DNA of 64,000 bases. It comes from Massilia putida (GTDB lineage: Bacteria > Pseudomonadota > Gammaproteobacteria > Burkholderiales > Burkholderiaceae_D). Location: assembly GCF_001941825.1 (NCBI RefSeq), contig NZ_CP019038.1:806001-870000 (forward strand), given 5' to 3'. The notes beneath the pieces are model-generated. The model searched no databases. It had not been told where the DNA came from and worked only from the letters and a program-made list of their open reading frames with translations. This document shows, piece by piece, positions 8,895 to 19,950 of the stretch (its first letter is position 1; each line of letters starts with the position of its first letter). The position numbers were made by a program, and so were the translations under genes.

Positions 8895-8908
8895 TACCAT
8901 GCATCGTA
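8895..8908. promoter_or_regulatory. Possible operator upstream of the SDR gene
   Basis: TACCATGCATCGTA, a near-palindrome around ATGCAT, lies about 40 bases before the SDR start inside an AT-rich patch (TTTTTATATA). The shape fits GntR/FadR-type sites, but no such regulator is in the window. Weak call. Confidence 0.3.
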
Positions 8909-8932
8909 CACCACGGACCGGAAGGCTTGCCA

Positions 8933-10081
8933 TTACCACTCGGCCACGCTGCCGTCGGCGTGGCGCCAGACCGGATTGCGCCAGTCGGACGCCTCGCGGC
9001 TCGCCTCGATCACGCGTTCCTCGTCGATCTCCACGCCGAGGCCGGGCCCCGGCAGCGGCCGGATCCAGCCGGCGCTCAGGCGGAAATCGTCCTTGTTCTT
9101 CACATAATCCAGCAACTCGGCGCCCTGGTTGTAGTGGATGCCCATGCTCTGCTCCTGCAGCACGGCGTTGTGGGCGACGAAGTCGACCTGCAGGCACGAC
9201 GCCAGCGCCACCGGTCCGAGCGGGCAATGGGGCGCGAGCGCGATGTCGTGCGCTTCCGCCATCGCGGCGATCTTGACGCATTCCGTGATGCCGCCCGCGT
9301 GCGACAGGTCCGGCTGCACGATGGCGAGCCCGCCCCGCTCGAACACCCGCTTGAAGTCGAAGCGCGAGTACATGCGCTCGCCGGCCGCCAGCGGAATCGA
9401 CGTGGCGTCGGCCAACGCGCGGTAGTATTCGTCCTGCTCGGCCAGCACCGGTTCCTCGACGAACAGCGGCCGGTACGGCTCCAGCTCGCGCAGCAGCACC
9501 TTCGCCATCGGTGCCGACACGCGGCCGTGGAAGTCGACCCCGAACTCGATCTCGAAGCCGAATTTCGAACGCACCTCGGCCACGCGGGCGACGGCCTGGT
9601 CGACCTTGCGCGCGCTGTCGACGATGCCCAGCTCCTCGGTGCCGTTCATCTTGAACGTGTCGAAGCCGGCCTCGCGCAGCGCGGCGATGCCGGCGATCAG
9701 CTCGGCCGGACGGTCGCCGCCCACCCAGCTGTACGTCTTCATCCGGTCGCGCACCAGGCCGCCCAGCAGTTCGTACACCGGCCGGCCCAGCACCTTGCCC
9801 TTGATGTCCCACAGCGCCTGGTCGATGCCGGCGATGGCGCTCATCAGGATCGGGCCGCCGCGATAAAAGCCGGCACGGTACATCGTCTGCCACAGATCGT
9901 TGATCCGGCCAGGATCCCTGCCGACCAGGTAATCGGACAGTTCATGCACCGCCGCCTCGACCGTGCGCGCGCGGCCCTCGATGACGGGTTCGCCCCAGCC
10001 GGTGACGCCCTCGTCGGTCTCGATCTTGAGCAGCATCCAGCGCGGCGGGACGCGATAGGTGGTGAGTCGGATGATTTTCAT
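8933..10081 (-). CDS. dgoD: D-galactonate dehydratase
   Basis: Enolase-superfamily enzyme of 382 residues that converts D-galactonate to 2-keto-3-deoxygalactonate. Begins [20 protein letters not shown] as in the DgoD family. Metal and catalytic segments are visible in order: [36 protein letters not shown] and [12 protein letters not shown]. Length matches the family (about 382). It is the first gene of the leftward galactonate block and supplies the substrate for DgoK. Confidence 0.95.
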   Translation of the reverse strand: MKIIRLTTYRVPPRWMLLKIETDEGVTGWGEPVIEGRARTVEAAVHELSDYLVGRDPGRINDLWQTMYRAGFYRGGPILMSAIAGIDQALWDIKGKVLGRPVYELLGGLVRDRMKTYSWVGGDRPAELIAGIAALREAGFDTFKMNGTEELGIVDSARKVDQAVARVAEVRSKFGFEIEFGVDFHGRVSAPMAKVLLRELEPYRPLFVEEPVLAEQDEYYRALADATSIPLAAGERMYSRFDFKRVFERGGLAIVQPDLSHAGGITECVKIAAMAEAHDIALAPHCPLGPVALASCLQVDFVAHNAVLQEQSMGIHYNQGAELLDYVKNKDDFRLSAGWIRPLPGPGLGVEIDEERVIEASREASDWRNPVWRHADGSVAEW

Positions 10082-10137
10082 GGCGGCCAGTGTAGCCGCG
10101 CGCGGCGGCGTCGATGCATGCGCAATCGCGGGCGAGC

Positions 10138-10154
10138 TATACCGTTACGATATA
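10138..10154. promoter_or_regulatory. Possible LysR-type box upstream of dgoD
   Basis: TATACCGTTACGATATA contains a T-N11-A core flanked by TATA on both sides, 57 bases upstream of the dgoD start. It suits a site for the LysR regulator encoded in the same cluster. There is no experimental support. Confidence 0.35.
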
Positions 10155-10157
10155 GAC

Positions 10158-10451
10158 TCAGACCTTGAACTCGTCCAGCGACCGGCCGCTCGCCAGCGCC
10201 TCCGCGATCCAGCGCGGCTGGCGTCCCCGCCCCGTCCAGGTCTGGCCGCTGTCGGCCGGGTTGCGGTAGCGCGGCAACGCCTTCTGCACGAGCGCATCCA
10301 GCGGGATGCCGGCGGTGGCCGCGAGCGCGTGGATGCGGGCGCGCGCGCGCTCGCGCTCGTCGCGGCCGCGGCGCTTGATTTCCTGCTCGATGTCGAAATC
10401 CAAACCTTTCAGTTCGGCCAAGTCATAACCGCTGAGATCGATCGGCGCCAT
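10158..10451 (-). CDS. H-NS-like nucleoid-associated protein
   Basis: Small DNA-binding protein of 97 residues. The N-terminal half is a charged oligomerisation helix (IEQEIKRRGRDERERARARI). The C-terminal half has the H-NS DNA-contact box WTGRGRQPRWIAEAL. This short H-NS form is common in betaproteobacteria, often in many copies per genome; it silences AT-rich or foreign DNA. It lies alone upstream of dgoD and divergent from the GGDEF gene. Confidence 0.88.
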   Translation of the reverse strand: MAPIDLSGYDLAELKGLDFDIEQEIKRRGRDERERARARIHALAATAGIPLDALVQKALPRYRNPADSGQTWTGRGRQPRWIAEALASGRSLDEFKV

Positions 10452-10676
10452 GGTTCGGGGTCCTTTGCCAGGAAGGGAACGCGGGCCTCCATTCTACTAT
10501 GCCGGCGCCATCTGATATGTGAACTGCAACGTCGCCGCCGCGCCACATTCCACACATCGTAATACTTTCCGTAGGGAATTGCATGTTACGATTCTTCATC
10601 GGCGCCGACCCCAGTCCCCGGCGACGTCTTCTTTTGCGGCCCCTGCCTCGCCGCCGTTCACGCGACTGGTACGGCC

Positions 10677-13349
<2,673 letters not shown>

Positions 13350-13353
13350 GGCG

Positions 13354-13650
13354 CTACGGGCGGTCGGCCCGAGCGTCCTCCGCCTTGTCTTCGCTGTCGA
13401 CGCGGCGTCGCCAGATGACCTCCCCGTCGCGCAAGACCTCGCGCACGCGGTGGTAGGGAATCATGCGCGCCACGCCGTCGCGTCCGACGACGTCGAACGA
13501 GAAACGGCTGCCCTCCCCCAGCACGACGCGCTCGAACGGAATGCGCACGATGCGTTCGCGCCGGCGGTCGCGGTAGCCGATGACGAAGCTGCCGCCGCCG
13601 AATCCGGGGTCCCAGACGATGCGGTGCAGGATGTCCTGGATCGGGACCAT
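13354..13650 (-). CDS. DUF504 (MJ1316-like RNA cyclic-end recognition) domain protein
   Basis: A 98-residue protein that is essentially one DUF504/UPF0248 domain: DILHRIVWDPGF, FVIGYRDR, IVRIPFERV and the strongly conserved IPYHRVREVLRDGEVIWRR. The family has been proposed from comparative genomics to recognise RNA with 2',3'-cyclic phosphate ends; no activity has been shown for this protein. The start lies 5 bases beyond the stop of the upstream PAS/GGDEF/EAL gene, so the two are probably co-transcribed. The last ~15 residues are charged and probably disordered. Confidence 0.75.
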   Translation of the reverse strand: MVPIQDILHRIVWDPGFGGGSFVIGYRDRRRERIVRIPFERVVLGEGSRFSFDVVGRDGVARMIPYHRVREVLRDGEVIWRRRVDSEDKAEDARADRP

Positions 13651-13655
13651 CGCCG

Positions 13656-16046
13656 CTACATCACGAGGCGGGCGTCGCGCCGCAGCATGTCCCGCAGCCC
13701 GTCCTGCGCGACGGCGGCGCTGAAATAATAGCCCTGCATCTGGTCGCAGTCGTGGTCGCGCAGGAACGTCAGCTGTTCGCGCGTCTCGACGCCCTCCGCG
13801 ATCACCTGCAGCTTGAGGTTGTGGCCGAGCGCGATGATGGCGCGCGTGATGACGGCGTGGCCGTCGTGCGTGTCCGTCGCACCACCGAGGAAGGAGCGGT
13901 CGATCTTGATGCAGTCGACGGGGAATTTCTGGAGGTGGCTGAGGCTCGAATAGCCGGTGCCGAAATCGTCGATCGACAGACGCACGCCCAGCAGCTTCAG
14001 CTGGGCCAGTGCCTCGCGTGCCTCGTCCGGGTGGTCCATCAGCTGGCTTTCCGTCACTTCCAGTTCCAGCCGGTGCGCCGGCACGCCGTGCCGGGCCAGC
14101 GTGTCCGCGAGGCGGTGCGCGAAGCGGCGCTGGCGCAGCTGGCGCGCCGACAGGTTCACCGCGATCGTGAAATCGTCGATACCCAGCGCGCCGAGCGCGC
14201 GCAGGGTGGCGCAGGCTTCGTCGATCACCCAGTCGCCCAGCGGCACGATGAGCCCCGTCTGTTCGGCCACGGGAATGAACACGTCGGGCGGGATGATGCC
14301 GTCGACCGGATGCTGCCAGCGCACGAGCGCCTCGGCCCCGACCACCTTGCCGGTCCGCAGATCGACCTTCGGCTGGTAGCCGAGCACCAACTCGCGATGG
14401 CGGATCGCGCGCGCCAGGCTCGCTTCGAACAGCAGGTGCTGGTGCACGACCTGGTTCAGCTCCTCCGAATAGAACTGCACGTTGTTGCGGCCCAGCGTCT
14501 TGGCGTGGTACATCGCGGCGTCGGCCGCGCGCATCACCTGGTCGACCGTGCGGCCATCCTGCGGAAACAGGCTGACGCCGATGCTCGTGCCGGGCAGGAT
14601 CTCCGTGCCGGCCACGACGATCGGCGCCGACACGCTTTGCCGGATGCGTTCCACGAGGCAGGCCAGCTGGGCCAGGTCGGGCTGCTCGCCGATCACCAGC
14701 ACGAACTCGTCGCCGCCCAGGCGCGCCACCGTGTCTTCGTCGCGCATGCTGTCGCGCAGGCGGGCCGCGACCTCACGCAGGACGGCGTCGCCGGCCTCAT
14801 GGCCGAAGGTGTCGTTGATGTGCTTGAAGTTGTCGAGGTCGAGGAAAGCGAGCGCACCCTGCTTGTGGTTGGCCGCGGCGGTCTCGATCGCGACCTTGAG
14901 GCGTTCCTGCAGCAAGGTCCGGTTGGCCAGGCCCGTGAGTCCGTCGTGGTGGGCCAGGTGCTGCAGCCGGCGCTCGTAGTGCCGCGCTTCAGTGATGTCG
15001 CTGATCACGGCGACGAAGTGCGTGACCTCGCCGTCGATGCTGGCGACCGGGTCGATGCGCAGGTCGTTCCAGAAGATCTCGCCGTTCTTGCGCCGGTTGC
15101 GCAGGACGGCGCGCACGCTTTCCTGGCGCACCAGCGCGTCGTGGATGCGCTGGCGCTCGCCCACGTCGCAATCGTCGACCCGCAGGAAGCGCGGATTCCT
15201 GCCCTTGACCTCGGCCAGCGTATAGCCCGTGATCTGTTCGAACGCGGGATTCACGTACTCGATGACGTTGTCGGCGTTGTCGGCGCAGCACGTGATGACG
15301 ATGGCGTTGACGCTCGCATACATCGCCCGCTCGCGCACGCGCAGGCCGTGTTCGGCTTCCTTGCGCGCCGTGATGTCGAGTCCGGTGCCGAACACGACGG
15401 GCAGGCTGCCCAGGTTAGCCCGGGAACAATGAAACAGGAACGCCGTACGCTTGCCCTCCCGCCCGATCAGCTCCGCCTCGTGGGACGACGAGCCGCGCTC
15501 GAACGCTTCCAGGATCTTTTGCACGATCGACGCCCGCGCGCTGACGTCGAAGAAGTTTTTGACGTTAAACGTCGGCAACTCTTCGCTCGTCATCTGGAGC
15601 GCTTCCTCGAGCTGGTGGTTCCACAACAGGAGATGCCCGCTCTGGTCGATCACGTAAAAAACACAGGGCAATTCCTCGATGATGTCGGCGATGGGCAGGT
15701 CCTGGATCAGCGCATAGCGCGTCGGCGCGAGGCCGGAGCGCGGCACGACGATCACGCTGAAGGCGCCGGGCTGGTCGGGATCGAGCGATTGCGGCGCCAC
15801 CGTCACGCGCACAGGGACACGGTGTCCGTCCGCACAGATGATCTCACCCGTCGAGTCGGCATTGACGCGGTCCCGGATGGCGGTGACGGCGGCGGCGTCG
15901 TCGAACGCGACGATCGTGTCCAGCCTGCGGTCGCGGATATCGGCCGCGCCATAGCCCGCCAGCTTTTCGCAGGCGCGGTTCCAGCTCGTGATGGCGCCCG
16001 TCGCATCGACGACGAACACCGCGAGGGGCAAAGGCGATAGGTTCAC
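13656..16046 (-). CDS. PAS/GGDEF/EAL c-di-GMP turnover protein
   Basis: Soluble signalling protein of 796 residues with three N-terminal PAS domains (about 1-360), GGDEF (about 365-525) and EAL (about 540-790). The GGDEF motif is intact at 444-448, preceded by RDED at the I-site position. The EAL motif EALVRW starts at E572, and the later catalytic segments VNLSARQLRQ, ELEVTESQLMD and DDFGTGYSSLSHL are all present. Both cyclase and phosphodiesterase sites therefore look competent; which dominates cannot be read from sequence. It is the upstream partner of the DUF504 gene. Confidence 0.92.
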   Translation of the reverse strand: MNLSPLPLAVFVVDATGAITSWNRACEKLAGYGAADIRDRRLDTIVAFDDAAAVTAIRDRVNADSTGEIICADGHRVPVRVTVAPQSLDPDQPGAFSVIVVPRSGLAPTRYALIQDLPIADIIEELPCVFYVIDQSGHLLLWNHQLEEALQMTSEELPTFNVKNFFDVSARASIVQKILEAFERGSSSHEAELIGREGKRTAFLFHCSRANLGSLPVVFGTGLDITARKEAEHGLRVRERAMYASVNAIVITCCADNADNVIEYVNPAFEQITGYTLAEVKGRNPRFLRVDDCDVGERQRIHDALVRQESVRAVLRNRRKNGEIFWNDLRIDPVASIDGEVTHFVAVISDITEARHYERRLQHLAHHDGLTGLANRTLLQERLKVAIETAAANHKQGALAFLDLDNFKHINDTFGHEAGDAVLREVAARLRDSMRDEDTVARLGGDEFVLVIGEQPDLAQLACLVERIRQSVSAPIVVAGTEILPGTSIGVSLFPQDGRTVDQVMRAADAAMYHAKTLGRNNVQFYSEELNQVVHQHLLFEASLARAIRHRELVLGYQPKVDLRTGKVVGAEALVRWQHPVDGIIPPDVFIPVAEQTGLIVPLGDWVIDEACATLRALGALGIDDFTIAVNLSARQLRQRRFAHRLADTLARHGVPAHRLELEVTESQLMDHPDEAREALAQLKLLGVRLSIDDFGTGYSSLSHLQKFPVDCIKIDRSFLGGATDTHDGHAVITRAIIALGHNLKLQVIAEGVETREQLTFLRDHDCDQMQGYYFSAAVAQDGLRDMLRRDARLVM

Positions 16047-16229
16047 GGGTTCCTCCTGAGAACCTGCCGGGCTTGCTCAGATGTCAGGTCCGGCGGGCAA
16101 ACATCATAGCGCAGTCCCGATGCCGGGGGCGCCATTTTAATGTCGTATGGCGTCGCGCCCCCTGTCCGGGCCTGGTGGCTCGGTATTGGGTTGGTGTGCG
16201 GCATCTGTCGGTTAGTTCCATATTGTCCG

Positions 16230-16246
16230 CACGGACCGGGTCCGTG
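16230..16246 (-). terminator. Palindrome downstream of the acyl reductase cluster
   Basis: CACGGACC-G-GGTCCGTG is a perfect 8-bp inverted repeat just past the stop of the acyl reductase gene (stop at 16260-16262). There is no U-run, so termination is possible but unproven; a protein-binding site is the alternative. The surrounding 213-base gap (16047-16259) shows no gene. Confidence 0.35.
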
Positions 16247-16259
16247 AACTTGGCGCCGT

Positions 16260-17864
16260 TTAGCGCGATGCCTGCGGCTCGGCCAGCCGCTCGCCACCCG
16301 CCTCCACCTGCGCGACGGCCGCGTCGTCCGGCACGGCATCCCGGCGCCGCAACGCGTACCGGTTCAGTCCCGCCATGTGGACGCGGCACAGATAGTCTTC
16401 CCAGTCGATCAGGCGCGCATCCACCGGATACAACGTGCGCCCCTCTTCCCCGAAGCGCGCGGCCAGCGCCAGCAACCCGGCATTGTGGAAACGGTAGCGC
16501 GGGTGCGCGTAAAACGCGAACGTCAACGCCAGCGTGCGCGTGGTGCGCAGCTTTTCCAGCGCGCGCGGGGCGCCGGGCGCGCCCGCGAGGCGGCGCAGCC
16601 CGTTCCACACGGTCGCGCCGAGCCCGAAGGCGCCGAGTACGAAGCGGAACGTGCCCTCGCCGACCGTGCGGAAATCGTGCTTCGGCGCGGCGTGGAACAG
16701 CCGGTCGTACTTGTGCCAGTTGCGTTTCGACTCCGTCTGCAGCAGGTGGATCAGGTCACCCAGCGCGAGCGGATTCGTCGACCCGCTGCAGCACTGGTAG
16801 ATGCGCCGGCGCGGCTCGCCGGACAGCGCCTCCGCACCCGCCAGCACGATCGCGTTGGCGACCAGGTCGACGGGGACGATGTCGATGATGCCCTCGCGCC
16901 GCGCCGGGAAGAAGCTCGTCTTGCCGCGCGCATAGGCGAGGATGACGGCGTCCGCCACCTTGACGCCCTCGATCCATCCCGGCGCCGGCTCGCGCAGCGT
17001 GCTTTCGATGATCGCCGGCCGCACGATCGTCAGCATGCGCCCGTGCATGGCGCGCAGCGCGACCTGCTCGCCCAGCCATTTCGTGAACGTGTAGGTGTCG
17101 TTCCAGCCGTGGCGCTGGGCCTCGTTGACGCCGAGGTCGGTGAGGCGCCGGCGCAGCCGTTCCGGATCGTGGCAGGCGGCCCGCACCCGCTCGATCTTGC
17201 GCTGCAGCGACGCGATCAGCGCATCGACGTCGTACCAGCCGTCGCGGTGGCGCGGGATCGCCGCGCGTGCCGCGCCGGCCGGCGCCACGATCTCCTCGCG
17301 CATCTCGCCGCGGTTGTAGCCGTTCACGTAGCACGTCGACACATGCACGAGCGGCGCACCCGCCACGCGCGCGAACGCCGTCACGTGGCGCAGGCTGAGC
17401 GTGTTGATGGCCAGGGCCTGGTCGAGCGGCTCGCGGAAGTCCACGCTGGCGGCCGCGTTCACGACGATGTCCACGCCGCGCGCGAGCGCCGCGAACCGCT
17501 CGGGCGGCAGGCCGAAGCCGGGTTCCGTGATCTCGCCCGTCACGCATTCCACGCGCTCGGCCAGGAAGCGTTCCAGCCAGGCCGGCCGCACGGCGCGCAG
17601 GTGGTCGAACACGGACGATGCCGCGATCTCGCGCGTAAAGCGCGCGCGTGCGTCGCCGTGTTCGCCGGCGCGGACGAGCAGCACGATGCGGTCCAGGTCG
17701 GGCATGGTGCGGATCAGCTTTTCCAGCAAGACCTTCGCGACGAAACCCGTCGCGCCCGTGAGGAGGATGCGCTTGCCTGCGAAGGCGTTGCGCACGTCCG
17801 GCATCCCGGCGGGCGCCTCCACCCCGGCCGCATCCGCGGCCGTCTCGTTGATCGATGTCGTCAT
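16260..17864 (-). CDS. Fatty acyl-CoA reductase-like SDR protein
   Basis: A 534-residue NAD(P)H-dependent extended SDR of the male-sterility/fatty acyl-CoA reductase type. Residues ~30-42 carry the cofactor motif (ILLTGATGFVAKVLLEKL). Then come VNAAASVDFREPL, VHVSTCYVNGYN and the active-site YTFTKWLGEQ. The C-terminal ~150 residues resemble the sterile/FAR_C region. Such enzymes reduce acyl-CoA or acyl-ACP to aldehyde or alcohol. The start at 17864 is preceded by GGAG; the frame is open into the neighbouring gene, but that stretch is out of context. It is the third gene of a leftward trio with a DUF2156 protein and a methyltransferase. Confidence 0.82.
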   Translation of the reverse strand: MTTSINETAADAAGVEAPAGMPDVRNAFAGKRILLTGATGFVAKVLLEKLIRTMPDLDRIVLLVRAGEHGDARARFTREIAASSVFDHLRAVRPAWLERFLAERVECVTGEITEPGFGLPPERFAALARGVDIVVNAAASVDFREPLDQALAINTLSLRHVTAFARVAGAPLVHVSTCYVNGYNRGEMREEIVAPAGAARAAIPRHRDGWYDVDALIASLQRKIERVRAACHDPERLRRRLTDLGVNEAQRHGWNDTYTFTKWLGEQVALRAMHGRMLTIVRPAIIESTLREPAPGWIEGVKVADAVILAYARGKTSFFPARREGIIDIVPVDLVANAIVLAGAEALSGEPRRRIYQCCSGSTNPLALGDLIHLLQTESKRNWHKYDRLFHAAPKHDFRTVGEGTFRFVLGAFGLGATVWNGLRRLAGAPGAPRALEKLRTTRTLALTFAFYAHPRYRFHNAGLLALAARFGEEGRTLYPVDARLIDWEDYLCRVHMAGLNRYALRRRDAVPDDAAVAQVEAGGERLAEPQASR

Positions 17865-17887
17865 GGTGTCTCCGTTGGATGATGGGC

Positions 17888-18895
17888 CTAGATGATCCGC
17901 GTCAGGCGGAACATGGCCGTCATGGCGAGGGCCGGCAGCGCGTGCCGGTGGCAGCAATACGTCTTCTCGACGCGCCCCTGGAAGCGCGACTTGGCGAATT
18001 CCAGCCCCTTGAAGTTGTACAGGAAGTCCATCCGCTCGCGGATCACGGACAGGGTCGTGCGCAGCAGGCGCGATTCCTGCGGCTCGATCTCGTCGGCCAG
18101 CATCAGCGGCGTCAGGCCCAGGTCGATGAACGGCACGCCTTCTTCCTGGAAGCGCGCCATCGCATGCGCCATCAGCGCGTACCACAGCCCTTGGCGGAAG
18201 TTGGCGGACGAGCGCGAGATGTTCGGCACGTAGCCGACGAGGCGCCCGTCGCGGTAGAGCGGATCGAAGAACACGAAGCCGACCGCATCGACGCCGCGAT
18301 AGGCATAGAAGTAGCGCGTGCCTTCGCGGTAATCGACGATCATCGGCCGGATCAGGAAGCGGATCTCGTTGTTCTTGCACCGGCGCGTGCGGATCCACGC
18401 GTCGGAAATACGGCGCACGTCGTGGTCGAAGCCGCTCTCGCGGATCTCGATGCCGCCTTCCCGCGCCGCGTTGATGGCGGTGCGGATGACCTGCTTGCGC
18501 GCGCCGCGCAGCGACCAGCCGTCGAGGTCGATGCGCGCCTCGCTGCCGAACTGCGTGCCGTAATAGCCATGGCGCGCATGCAGGTGGTCGACGACGTCCT
18601 TGCCCACCTGGACGAAGACGGCGTCCGGATGGCGCTCGAGGAACGCGTCGAGCATGGCGTCGCGCAGGTGCGGCGGGCACACGGGCTCGCCCAGCGCGAA
18701 GCGCATGCCCCAGTACTTCGCGTACGCGATATAGCCGACGCCGGGTACTTCGAAATACGACATCCCCGGCTGCATGGTGCAGAACGACAGCGCATGGCTG
18801 CCGTACTGGCGCAGGCAGGCGGCGCGTCGCGCCGTGTCGTGATGGGACAGGTCGGCGGCGATACGCCGGTCCAGCGCAACAGCGTTTTGGCTCAT
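17888..18895 (-). CDS. DUF2156 (GNAT-fold, aminoacyl/acyl-transferase-like) protein
   Basis: A 335-residue protein related to DUF2156, the domain found at the C-terminus of lysylphosphatidylglycerol synthases. Two GNAT-like halves can be seen: YGSHALSFCTMQPGMSYFEV near residue 30-50 and VGFVFFDPLYRDGRLVGYVP with FIDLGLTPL later. There are no membrane helices, so it is a stand-alone domain. Stand-alone DUF2156 proteins have no settled function; transfer of an aminoacyl or acyl group to a lipid is the family inference. GGAG precedes the ATG by 7 bases. It sits 23 bases upstream of the acyl reductase gene. Confidence 0.75.
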   Translation of the reverse strand: MSQNAVALDRRIAADLSHHDTARRAACLRQYGSHALSFCTMQPGMSYFEVPGVGYIAYAKYWGMRFALGEPVCPPHLRDAMLDAFLERHPDAVFVQVGKDVVDHLHARHGYYGTQFGSEARIDLDGWSLRGARKQVIRTAINAAREGGIEIRESGFDHDVRRISDAWIRTRRCKNNEIRFLIRPMIVDYREGTRYFYAYRGVDAVGFVFFDPLYRDGRLVGYVPNISRSSANFRQGLWYALMAHAMARFQEEGVPFIDLGLTPLMLADEIEPQESRLLRTTLSVIRERMDFLYNFKGLEFAKSRFQGRVEKTYCCHRHALPALAMTAMFRLTRII

Positions 18896-18919
18896 GTGGG
18901 CTCCGGTGGATTCGATGCA

Positions 18920-19002
18920 CCGTCGTTCCCGCGGACGCGGACATCCATACCGAGTGGGCCGGGGCCGCTCGGCATGGATTTCCGCCTGCGCGGGAATGAC
19001 GG
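18920..19002. repeat. REP-like palindromic element (copy 1)
   Basis: Imperfect palindrome of 83 bases. The outer arms are CCGTCGTTCCCGCG and CGCGGGAATGACGG; inner arms are ATCCATACCGAG and CTCGGCATGGAT. Related copies lie near 27908, 41047, 45446 and 51290. It occupies the gap between the methyltransferase stop and the DUF2156 start and could affect mRNA stability between the two. Confidence 0.8.
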
Positions 19003-19011
19003 CTCAGGGCC

Positions 19012-19659
19012 TCAGGCCGGCTTGCGGCCGAGGACGGACCAGTAGCAGTCGAGCAGCAGCAGCTTGTAGTGCTTCTGTTCGCTGACCTGCAGGCCGAATT
19101 TCTTCATCCACTCCGGATAGTTGTAGATGTTATGGAAGGCGTTCCCGGCGAATAGCCAGAAGAAGCCGACGGCCCCGTACCAGTACAGGGTCTTGATGAC
19201 GCGGCTGAACACGTTCCCGCTCGGGAACGAGAAATCGCCGACGACGATGTGGGCGCCCGGGCGGCCCAGGCGGATCAGGTGCGCCAGCACGCGCAGCATC
19301 ATCTCCTGGCTGAACACGTTCAGGAAGAAGTTCGCCACGACCATGTCGTACTGCTCGAATTCCTCGACGAGCATGATGTCGCTGTGCACCTGGCGGATGC
19401 GCACCGTGACGCCTTCGCGGTCGAGGTTCGCCTGGAACTTCTTCAGCATGGTGGCCGACAGGTCGACCACGGTCACGTCGGCGCCCAGGCGCGCCGCATG
19501 GACCGCGTCGCGGCCGTGGCCGACGCCGGCGAACAGCACCCGGTCGCCCGGACGCAGCTTGTCCAGCATCGCGACCTTGCAGCGGTGGATCGATTTGCCG
19601 CTGTAGAAAGCGCTGAGCCAGTCGTAGATCGGCCCTACGAGCTTGTACTTGTCTCTCAT
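19012..19659 (-). CDS. Class I SAM-dependent methyltransferase
   Basis: A 215-residue methyltransferase with motif I VLFAGVGHGRDAVHAA (about 38-53), the acidic VTVVDLSATML and the post-motif YDMVVANFFLNVF. A hydrophobic patch (YWYGAVGFFWLFAG) suggests membrane or lipid contact. The start at 19659 (MRDKYKLVGPIYDWLSAF) has an AAGGG ribosome-binding site. It is the first gene of the leftward trio, followed by a REP-like element, the DUF2156 gene and the acyl reductase. A lipid or quinone-like substrate is plausible but unknown. Confidence 0.82.
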   Translation of the reverse strand: MRDKYKLVGPIYDWLSAFYSGKSIHRCKVAMLDKLRPGDRVLFAGVGHGRDAVHAARLGADVTVVDLSATMLKKFQANLDREGVTVRIRQVHSDIMLVEEFEQYDMVVANFFLNVFSQEMMLRVLAHLIRLGRPGAHIVVGDFSFPSGNVFSRVIKTLYWYGAVGFFWLFAGNAFHNIYNYPEWMKKFGLQVSEQKHYKLLLLDCYWSVLGRKPA

Positions 19660-19950
19660 GTTTGCCCTTCCGGTCTTTCCGACCTTGATATGTGTCTCCT
19701 CTACCCCGTCCACGTTGCATGAACGGCAAGCACCATTAGAGTAATTGAAAGCACGCGCCCGCCAGGGTCCGGCGCTCTGTCCTTGGAAGCCAAAACACTG
19801 GCTTTGCGGGTCACGCCGTCCATACCGTCCGCTCAACGCGCTGATTAAATGCGGCGCGACGCCGCCCGTTCGTTGACACCTCTGCCATCCCGAATCGATA
19901 CTCGGCGGGCATGCTCCCGAGATCCCTCAACCGCCGCAATCGAACGAACG

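Noticed and set aside
13752..16040. 762-codon plus-strand frame opposite the GGDEF/EAL gene
   Set aside because: Val/Arg/His-rich shadow without domains.
17865..18944. N-terminal extension of the acyl reductase reading frame across the DUF2156 gene
   Set aside because: The frame stays open by chance; the extension is Arg/Pro-rich, overlaps a real gene, and a GGAG site marks the true start at 17864.
18920..19002. REP-like palindrome considered as an rRNA/tRNA or riboswitch element
   Set aside because: The same palindrome recurs in unrelated gaps and shows no cloverleaf or ligand-binding core.
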